Positions 57,983 through 64,000 of a DNA stretch of 64,000 bases are shown in pieces. The notes under the pieces are model-generated. The model saw only the letters and a program-made list of their open reading frames with translations, ran no database searches and had not been told where the DNA came from. The translations under genes and the position numbers were made by a program. The DNA comes from Deinococcus gobiensis I-0 (GTDB taxonomy: Bacteria; Deinococcota; Deinococci; Deinococcales; Deinococcaceae): assembly GCF_000252445.1 (NCBI RefSeq), contig NC_017791.1:360525-424524 (forward strand), given 5' to 3'. The first letter of the stretch is position 1, and every line of letters starts with the position of its first letter.

Positions 57983-58007
57983 TGGCCCCCTCCACAGGAC
58001 GGGGCCA
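57983..58007 (+). promoter_or_regulatory. Start-proximal GC hairpin 6
   Basis: Stem TGGCCCC/GGGGCCA with an 11-nt loop, 10 nt before the ATG at 58018. Confidence 0.7.
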
Positions 58008-58017
58008 CGGTGCCCGC

Positions 58018-59310
58018 ATGACGACCCTTCGTGGTTTCCTCCCCACTGTCAGTCCCCGCTTCCCCCTCGATCTCCAGCTGCTGCCCCTCATCGAGCAACG
58101 CGCCCCAGGCCTCCTCGTCAGCCTGCCGGAGTGGCGCCACTGGGGCGGCCGTGATCGGCCACGCCTCCCGCTCTTCCTCGACAGTGGCGGCTATGCGGCC
58201 CTTCACCCCCAGGCCCGTGTCCAGGCGCAGCAGGGCCTCGGCCAGCTTGTGCTTCCGGAGGGCACCGTCCTGACGCCGCAGCAGGTTCATGCCGAGCAGC
58301 AGGCCTGGGCGCATACCGGCAGCACCCTGGATTTCCCTGTGCCGGTCACCTGTCGCGCGGAGGAACGCCAGCAGCGGCTCGTCCTGGGCCTGGCCAATGC
58401 CCTGTGGGCGCTCCAGCAGCCCCGGACCTTTCGCCTGTACGCGAGTGTTCAGCCCGGGCAGGACCTCCGTGCCCTCCTGGCTGCCCACCCGGATGGCATC
58501 GCCTTGGGTGGTCTCGCGCCCTACAGCCAAGACCGGTCCTTTCCGCACCACGAGATCCAGCGGGTCCGGGACGCCCTGCCGCCGCACCTCCCCCTGCACG
58601 TCTACGGCCTGGGGCATCCGCTCTCGGTCCAGACGGCATTCGCAGCCGGAGCGACCAGCGTGGACAGCAGTAGCCCGCAGCGGACGGCCGTGGCCGGTCA
58701 CGCCTGGGACGGGACGCACTGGCCTTCACCGAGCGCCGCGGAACGCCTCTCGCTCGCCCAGCGGAATCTCGACCAGCTCCTGCCCCCCAGCCCTGCCCGG
58801 GGACCCAACCAACTTCTCACCTGGCCCACGGGCACCGGGAAGACGTGGACGGCCCTCCAGCGTGCCCGTACGGTGCTGACGCAAGGCCTCAAGGTGCTTC
58901 TCCTGGTGCCCACGCGGGCGCTCGCCAGCGAGGTCGCGCAGACCTGGGCGGCGGCCCTTCCTGAAGCGTGCGTGCAGGCCTACACCCGCGACATCGCGCA
59001 GCCCGCCCACTACCGCCGGAGTGATGTCCTGATCCTCACTACGGAACGACTGTTCCTGCTGCTGAGGCAGTGGGAGCGTCATCACGCCTGGATGGCCCAG
59101 GTCGGTCTGCTGATCATCGACGAGTTCCGCTTAATCGCCGATGCCTCGCGTGGGGCCACCTTGGACGCCACCTCTACCCTCTGGTGTGTCTTATTCCCGA
59201 CTGTCCCGCTGCTGGCCCCGACGGCGACCTGTGGGAATCCGGACGTCATCGCTCGTTGGTTGGCGGCGGAGCACGACCCTGGTTGTCCACGGATTGTGCT
59301 GCTGACGTGA
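58018..59310 (+). CDS. TGT/DpdA-like domain fused to a helicase RecA1 domain
   Basis: 430 aa. Residues 1-235 resemble the tRNA-guanine transglycosylase superfamily, which includes DpdA enzymes that insert 7-deazaguanines into DNA: LFLDSGGY (D55, the place of the first catalytic Asp), GIALGGLAP, LHVYGLGHPLSVQTAFAAGATSVDSSSP (D216, the place of the nucleophile). Residues 260-430 are only the first half of a DEAD/DEAH helicase: WPTGTGKT (269-276), LLVPTRALASE, LLIIDEF (364-370) and APTAT (400-404). The second RecA domain is missing, so the gene may be truncated or work with a partner. Confidence 0.75.
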   Translation: MTTLRGFLPTVSPRFPLDLQLLPLIEQRAPGLLVSLPEWRHWGGRDRPRLPLFLDSGGYAALHPQARVQAQQGLGQLVLPEGTVLTPQQVHAEQQAWAHTGSTLDFPVPVTCRAEERQQRLVLGLANALWALQQPRTFRLYASVQPGQDLRALLAAHPDGIALGGLAPYSQDRSFPHHEIQRVRDALPPHLPLHVYGLGHPLSVQTAFAAGATSVDSSSPQRTAVAGHAWDGTHWPSPSAAERLSLAQRNLDQLLPPSPARGPNQLLTWPTGTGKTWTALQRARTVLTQGLKVLLLVPTRALASEVAQTWAAALPEACVQAYTRDIAQPAHYRRSDVLILTTERLFLLLRQWERHHAWMAQVGLLIIDEFRLIADASRGATLDATSTLWCVLFPTVPLLAPTATCGNPDVIARWLAAEHDPGCPRIVLLT

Positions 59311-59358
59311 GAGATCTTTACGGCCTCTCATGTCATGGAGAGAGGTCTGATCCTGGCC

Positions 59359-60018
59359 CTACGCCGGGGCCTGCGCCCGGGCGGCGGCCACCGTCGCTTC
59401 CAGGCCACCGATGAGCAGATTGACCGCCAGACTGAACAGGGCATCGGTGTCCGAGTCGGGCAGCGGCAGGGCTTCGAGGGTTGGAAACTGGCCGGGATGC
59501 CGGGCCGCGAGGTCCAAACTGGCCCCGTAGACCTCGGGGTTAAACTCGCCGCTCTGCTCGCCGCGCAGGTAGCCGATCATGAAGTTGAGCAGGAGCTGGC
59601 CGGTATGCAGCATCAGCGGGTCAGGCAACCCGGCCTCGCGGATCAGGCGGTAGAGCACGTCTAGTGCGCCGAGTTCTTGCAAGGCGGGACAGCCGGGTTG
59701 TAGGAAGTCCACCAGAAAGCTGGGGTGGCGCCGGGCCAATTCCCGAAAGCTCCGTGCAAAGCGGCGCAGCTGCTCGGGCCAAGGCAAGTCGCGCCCGGCG
59801 GGCAGCTCCAGTTGGTCCAGAATGCTCAGGTACACCGCGCGCAGCAGATCTTCCTTGTTGGCATAGTAGTGATAGACCGCCTTATTGCTGACTCCGAGTT
59901 CGGCGGCCAGCTTGCGGGTGCTCAGGGCTGCCGCGCCGTCGCGGTCGATCAGGCGTAGGGCTACCATGATGATGCGGTCGGGGGTCAGCAGTGGTTGGTC
60001 GGCGGGGGGGCGGGCCAT
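59359..60018 (-). CDS. TetR-family repressor, divergent from the P450
   Basis: 219 aa. The N-terminal TetR helix-turn-helix is complete (IIMVALRLIDRDGAAALSTRKLAAELGVSNKAVYHYYANKEDLLRAVY, about 15-62). The rest is the helical ligand and dimer domain. Its start is 162 nt from the P450 gene in divergent orientation, an arrangement similar to bm3R1 and CYP102A1 of Bacillus megaterium. It likely represses the P450 until a fatty acid or similar compound binds. Two dyads in between are operator candidates. Confidence 0.9.
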   Translation of the reverse strand: MARPPADQPLLTPDRIIMVALRLIDRDGAAALSTRKLAAELGVSNKAVYHYYANKEDLLRAVYLSILDQLELPAGRDLPWPEQLRRFARSFRELARRHPSFLVDFLQPGCPALQELGALDVLYRLIREAGLPDPLMLHTGQLLLNFMIGYLRGEQSGEFNPEVYGASLDLAARHPGQFPTLEALPLPDSDTDALFSLAVNLLIGGLEATVAAARAQAPA

Positions 60019-60033
60019 AGGTGTCTTGATTTT

Positions 60034-60060
60034 ACTTCACACTGGGTAGTAACGTGAAGT
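60034..60060. promoter_or_regulatory. Operator candidate 1
   Basis: ACTTCAC and GTGAAGT form a perfect inverted repeat with a 13-nt spacer, adjacent to the TetR start. Confidence 0.5.
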
Positions 60061-60107
60061 TCCTTCGGTATCGGAGGTCTGGCTGCTAGACAGTCCTTTT
60101 TTTGCTC

Positions 60108-60132
60108 GCTAATTACGCAGTGTGTAGTTAGC
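60108..60132. promoter_or_regulatory. Operator candidate 2
   Basis: GCTAATTAC and GTAGTTAGC form a 25-bp dyad with one mismatch and a 7-nt centre, between the divergent genes. It shares GTAGT(T)A with operator candidate 1. Confidence 0.6.
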
Positions 60133-60179
60133 GTTTGTCTGTCCTCCCTCTTTGCCTTCCCACTTGCCCAGGAGACTCC

Positions 60180-63100
60180 ATGACCCTACCCATCCCGGCC
60201 CCCCAGGCCCTGCCCGTCCTCGGTCATCTGCTTGCCATTGACGCACAGTCCCCCGTCCAGAGCCTGACGCGCCTGCTGCGCGACCACGGGCCGATTGCCG
60301 AGCTGCGGCTACCGGGTCGCCGGAAGGGCGGGCGGCTTATCGTGGTCGGATCCTACGCGCTGGCCGACGAACTCAGCGACCAGGAGCGCTTCGACAAGCA
60401 AGTCCACGACGACCTGGAGGAGATCCGGGCCTTCGCGGGTGACGGGCTGTTCACGGCCGAGACGGCGGAACCCAACTGGCGACGGGCGCACAACATCCTG
60501 ATGCCGGCTTTCGGGCCGCTCGCCATTCGCGGGATGTTCGGGCAGATGCAGGACGTCTGCGAGCAGATGCTGCTGCGCTGGGAGCGCTTCGGGCCTGCCG
60601 CGGAGTTTGACGTGGCCGATCAGATGACCCGCCTGACCCTGGATACCATCGCCCTATGCGCCTTCGACTACCGCTTCAATTCCTTTTACCTTGAGCGGAT
60701 GCACCCCTTCGTGGACGCGATGGTGGGCGCGCTGGACGTGGCGGGCAAGGGCGGCCTGAGCAGCAACCCGCTGCACCTGAACCGCAACCGACAGTACCGC
60801 CACGATCTCGCCGCCATCCGCGAGATCGCCGACGACCTCATCCGGCAGCGGCAGGCCGACCCGCAGGCAGACGAGAAGGACGACCTGCTGGCCCTGATGC
60901 TGCGCGGCCGCGACCCCGAAACGGGCGAGGGCCTGAGCCTGGAGAATGTCCGTAACCAGATGGTCACGTTCCTGATCGCCGGGCACGAGACCACCAGCGG
61001 CCTGCTGTCCTTCGCGGTGCATTTCCTGCTGCGCGACCCCGAGGTGCTGCGGCGTGCCCGCGAGGAGGTGGACCGCGTGCTGGGCGACCGCGCCGTGCGG
61101 GTCACGGACCTGCCCAAACTGACCTATCTGGACCAGGTGCTGCGCGAGACACTGCGGCTGTGGCCGACCGCGCCCGCCTTCGGGCTGCGCCCCCGCGCCC
61201 GCACGATCATCGGCGGCCGTTACGAGGTCTACACCGACGATACGCTGCTCGTGCTCCTACCCGCGCTGCACCGCGACCTGGCGGTGTGGGGGCCGGACGT
61301 GGACCGCTTCGACCCGGAGCGGTTCGCGCCCGGCGCCTTAGAGGCGCTGCCCACCAACGCCTGGAAACCCTTCGGCAACGGCCAGCGTGCCTGTATCGGG
61401 CAACCCTTCGCGATGCAAGAAGCCCTGCTCGTGCTGGCCTCGGTGTTGCAGCGCTTCGACCTGACGGCGGCGCGGCCGGACGCACCACTCAAGGTCAAGG
61501 AGACCCTGACCCTCAAGCCCCACGACCTACGTCTGCGCGCCCGGCTGCGTGGGGGGACCGCCCGGCCCGGCCAGCCTGACCCGGCTGACCAGAGCGTCGC
61601 CCAGATCACCCCCACCGGAGGCGGCGGCCCCCTTACGGCTGAGGGTATCCAATTACTTGTGCTGTATGGTTCAGAGAGCGGCGCCAGCGAGGGCTTCGCG
61701 CGCCAGATCGCCGGGGACGCCGCCGCGCACGGCTGTCAGGCCACCGTGCACAGCCTCGACGAACAGGCCGGAACCGGCAGCCTGCCCACCCAAGGCGCGG
61801 TCGTGATCGTCACGTCGTCGTACTCGGGGCAACCGCCCGCCAACGCCCGGCGCTTCATGGCATGGGCGCAGTCGCTGGACGCGGGGGCGCTGGCCGGTGT
61901 GCAGTACGCTGTGTTCGGCTGCGGCAACCGCGACTGGGCCGCCACCTACCAGGCCGTGCCCAAGCAACTCGACGCCCTGCTGGAAGACGCGGGCGCCCGG
62001 CGCTTCTGCGGGCGAGGCGAGGCCGACGCGCGCGGCGACTTCTTCGGGGGCTTCGCCGACTGGTACACCACCTTCTGGATCGAGTTCGGGACAGCGTTCG
62101 GGCCGCTGCAGACCCCTGCACCCGGCCCGGCCACCGATGCCGGGGCGCAGATCCAGCGTGGTGCACGCCCCAGGCTGCTGCGCCAGGGCGACTTGCAGAC
62201 CGGGCGCGTGACCGCCAACCGCGAACTGGTGAGCCCCGACCACCCGCAGGGCCGTTCCAAGCGCCACCTCGATATCGAACTGCCGGAGGGCATGACTTAC
62301 CGGGCCGGGGACTACCTGGCCGTCCTGCCCGACAACCCGGCCGACCTCGTCGAGCGGGTTCTGCGGCGCTTTAACGTGGCCCCCGACGATCAGGTGGCCC
62401 AGGCCGGCCGGGCGTTGGGTTTCCTGCCGGGCGACCTGACCCTGAGCGCCGGGGACCTGCTGACCCACTACACCGAACTGACACAGCCGGCCACGCGCCG
62501 GCAGGTCGAGCGGTTGCGCGATGCCACGCGCTGTCCGCCCGAACGGCAAATACTCGCCGCGCTGGCCGACGGGTACGACACCGAGGTGCTCGCCCAGCGC
62601 CTGAGTGTGCTGGACTTACTGGAACGGGTGCAGGGTTGCGAACTGGACTTCGCCGAATTTCTGGAGATGCTGCCGCCACTGCGGGCCCGGCAGTACTCGG
62701 TCTCATCATCGCCGCTGCTGCGGCCGGGGGGGTGCAGCCTGACGGTCGCGGTCGTGGACGCCCCGGCCCACTCGGGCACCGGGCGCTTCCGGGGGGTGGC
62801 CTCGGGCTACTTGCAGGGCGCACAGCCGGGCACGCGGCTCACTGTGGCAGTGCGGCCCTCGGCTGACGCTTTTCACCTACCAGAAGACTCGGCGACCCCG
62901 CTTATCCTGGTCTGTGCCGGGACCGGCGTCGCGCCCTTCCGGGGCTTTCTGGAGGAGCGCGCCCTGCGGCAGGCTGGGGGCGAGACCGTCGGTGAGGCGC
63001 TGCTCTTTTTCGGCTGCGACCATCCCGATCTGGATTTCCTGTACCGCGACGAACTGCTGGCGTGGCAGGAGCGCGGGGTGGTGAGCGTGCGCCCGGCCTT

Positions 63101-63356
63101 CTCGCAGCAGCCCGAGGACGGCGTAGAGTTCGTGCAGCACCGGCTATGGCAGGACCGCGCGGACGTCGCTCGCCTGTTCCGGCAGGGTGCCCACTTGTAT
63201 GTGTGCGGTGACGGCCGCTTCATGGCCCCGGCGGTGCGCGAGACGCTCGTGCGGATCTATCAGGAGGAAACGGGCGTGACCGAAGCGGACGCTCAGGCCT
63301 GGGCCGAAGCCTTCGGGCGGGATTCGGGACGCTACGCTGCCGATGTGTTCGCCTGA
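60180..63356 (+). CDS. Self-sufficient cytochrome P450-reductase, CYP102 type
   Basis: 1058 aa from the ATG at 60180 (CAGGAGACTCC upstream). The P450 domain has the I-helix AGHETTSGLLS, ETLRLWPTAP (ExxR) and the heme loop FGNGQRACIGQPF with Cys405. It is joined to an FMN domain (LLVLYGSESGASEGFARQ, about 494 onward; FGCGNRDWAATYQ) and an FAD/NADPH domain (RQYSVSSSP, CAGTGVAPFRGFLEE, VCGDGRFMAPAV). Such BM3-like fusions carry out NADPH-dependent hydroxylation of fatty acids without extra partners. Substrate is inferred from the family. It is probably controlled by the divergent TetR protein. Confidence 0.95.
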   Translation: MTLPIPAPQALPVLGHLLAIDAQSPVQSLTRLLRDHGPIAELRLPGRRKGGRLIVVGSYALADELSDQERFDKQVHDDLEEIRAFAGDGLFTAETAEPNWRRAHNILMPAFGPLAIRGMFGQMQDVCEQMLLRWERFGPAAEFDVADQMTRLTLDTIALCAFDYRFNSFYLERMHPFVDAMVGALDVAGKGGLSSNPLHLNRNRQYRHDLAAIREIADDLIRQRQADPQADEKDDLLALMLRGRDPETGEGLSLENVRNQMVTFLIAGHETTSGLLSFAVHFLLRDPEVLRRAREEVDRVLGDRAVRVTDLPKLTYLDQVLRETLRLWPTAPAFGLRPRARTIIGGRYEVYTDDTLLVLLPALHRDLAVWGPDVDRFDPERFAPGALEALPTNAWKPFGNGQRACIGQPFAMQEALLVLASVLQRFDLTAARPDAPLKVKETLTLKPHDLRLRARLRGGTARPGQPDPADQSVAQITPTGGGGPLTAEGIQLLVLYGSESGASEGFARQIAGDAAAHGCQATVHSLDEQAGTGSLPTQGAVVIVTSSYSGQPPANARRFMAWAQSLDAGALAGVQYAVFGCGNRDWAATYQAVPKQLDALLEDAGARRFCGRGEADARGDFFGGFADWYTTFWIEFGTAFGPLQTPAPGPATDAGAQIQRGARPRLLRQGDLQTGRVTANRELVSPDHPQGRSKRHLDIELPEGMTYRAGDYLAVLPDNPADLVERVLRRFNVAPDDQVAQAGRALGFLPGDLTLSAGDLLTHYTELTQPATRRQVERLRDATRCPPERQILAALADGYDTEVLAQRLSVLDLLERVQGCELDFAEFLEMLPPLRARQYSVSSSPLLRPGGCSLTVAVVDAPAHSGTGRFRGVASGYLQGAQPGTRLTVAVRPSADAFHLPEDSATPLILVCAGTGVAPFRGFLEERALRQAGGETVGEALLFFGCDHPDLDFLYRDELLAWQERGVVSVRPAFSQQPEDGVEFVQHRLWQDRADVARLFRQGAHLYVCGDGRFMAPAVRETLVRIYQEETGVTEADAQAWAEAFGRDSGRYAADVFA

Positions 63357-63403
63357 AGAGGCGGACTGATCGGCGGGCAGCCCCCATTGACTACTCTGCA
63401 GGC

Positions 63404-63541
63404 ATGAAGCACAAACGCGCTGGTCGCCGGGGCGGGCACCTTCTCGTCCTCCCGGGCGACCCGGTGCTGGTCCTATCCCATGGCTGCATTTCGGATGACG
63501 TCGTGCATGAGGTTACAGCTCCGCTGCTCTTCCCCTCCTGA
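63404..63541 (+). CDS. Possible 45-aa protein
   Basis: 45 codons from an ATG preceded exactly 6 nt upstream by TACTCT, the leaderless pattern seen elsewhere in this window. The product begins with a basic stretch (KHKRAGRRGG) followed by a hydrophobic core (HLLVLPGDPVLVLSHG). It has no homology that I can recognise, so it is a weak call. Confidence 0.35.
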   Translation: MKHKRAGRRGGHLLVLPGDPVLVLSHGCISDDVVHEVTAPLLFPS

Positions 63542-63949
63542 GCCGCGACCTACAGAATACGCCATGCAGTTGACTGGATTGGGCATCAAGAGTTTGGACC
63601 TGTGCTGAGCTACCGAATGCCGTCGCAGAAACGGTCCTCCTATCCCCTATGGTTCCGGCGCCCGCTCCCCTAGACTTGCCTTTTTGAGGAGGGGTGGCCC
63701 GCTGGCCTGACGGCCAGTCGGGCCCGGCCGCGCGAATGTCGCGATCACGATCTCCGTTGGCCCCACCTTGACTCCTCTTCCCGCGGCGGTATCGGTGCCG
63801 CAAGGAGGCTCGCTGGCGCCGCCTTGTCGGGGCGTTGCCTCTGGGACCTGACTACCCTTCAAAACGGGGCATGAGTGTGCTCAAGGTGCGCCAGGATGCG
63901 CCGGACGGATGCAGCAGAAGATCCTGGAGATGATCAAGCCCGAGTCGAA
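63542..63949. other. Apparently non-coding right end
   Basis: About 400 bp with only short, biased frames on both strands. A CTGGCC/GGCCAG hairpin occurs near 63702-63717. A short plus-strand frame (MQQKILEMIKPESKHGH...) starts at 63911 and runs off the window; it cannot be judged here. Confidence 0.4.
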
Positions 63950-63983
63950 ACACGGACACCGCACGGTGTCCGTGTTTCTTTAC
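63950..63983 (+). terminator. Rho-independent terminator
   Basis: A perfect 11-bp stem (ACACGGACACC/GGTGTCCGTGT, loop GCAC) followed by TTCTTTAC. It would end a rightward transcript from the region after the P450. Confidence 0.6.
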
Positions 63984-64000
63984 TGCGGTGACCGTTTGAC

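Noticed and set aside
50906..58007. The GC hairpins as rho-independent terminators
   Set aside because: None has a T-tract on the plus strand, and the 7-12 nt left before each start codon could not hold a promoter.
63647..63862. Minus-strand frame of 71 codons near the right end
   Set aside because: Biased composition, no start signal and no recognisable domain.

Overview
The window is high-GC bacterial DNA with two clearly AT-rich insertions. The GC-rich protein style, and the repeated use of start codons placed about 6 nt after a TANNNT -10 box with no ribosome site, fit a Deinococcus-like host. That is an inference, because the window contains no rRNA, tRNA or housekeeping marker that proves it. 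Almost everything from about 0.7 to 37.2 kb is a tailed prophage, transcribed mainly leftward on the minus strand.

Read from right to left, the prophage has these parts. (1) A cro/cI-like switch with palindromic operators (36.3-37.2 kb). (2) A leftward early operon of small proteins, a helicase-DNA methyltransferase fusion, an O-like initiator gene with a built-in array of ten 12-nt phased repeats (a candidate origin), a DnaC-like loader and an ASCH-like protein (29.8-36.5 kb). (3) A rightward cassette of three small membrane proteins, with a duplicated promoter. (4) A VRR-NUC nuclease, then small and large terminase. (5) A portal fused to a 2H phosphoesterase, a Mu I-like protease with a nested scaffold start, the major capsid protein, head-tail connectors and the major tail protein. 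(6) A tail chaperone pair with a canonical GGGAAAA -1 frameshift site, a 2314-aa tape measure with an M23 peptidase domain, tail tip proteins and a tailspike. (7) Holin-like proteins and a GH19 endolysin (0.7-3.2 kb).

From 37.2 to 42.3 kb lies an AT-rich four-gene operon: a TaqI-like N6-adenine methyltransferase; a protein with an N-terminal MORC/Hsp90-like ATPase domain and a C-terminal histidine-kinase module; a complete receiver domain; and an HNH nuclease. I read it as a candidate defence system that joins restriction-modification parts to two-component signalling. It is the strongest candidate here for an undescribed system.

The region from 42.5 to 50.9 kb is a patchwork: a GNAT acetyltransferase, secreted and lipoproteins, a short MerR-type protein, a DUF6756-like protein, decayed duplicates of neighbouring genes, and a second AT-rich gene encoding a trypsin-like protease. 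A large serine recombinase follows at 50.9-52.4 kb. Between 50.9 and 59.3 kb, six rightward genes each carry a GC-rich stem-loop (GGCCC/GGGCC core) 7-12 nt before the start codon. They include the recombinase, an extra DNA polymerase III beta clamp, three unknown proteins, and a fusion of a tRNA-guanine-transglycosylase/DpdA-like domain to a single helicase RecA domain. The last part (59.4-63.4 kb) is a self-sufficient CYP102-type P450-reductase with a divergent TetR repressor and two palindromic operator candidates.
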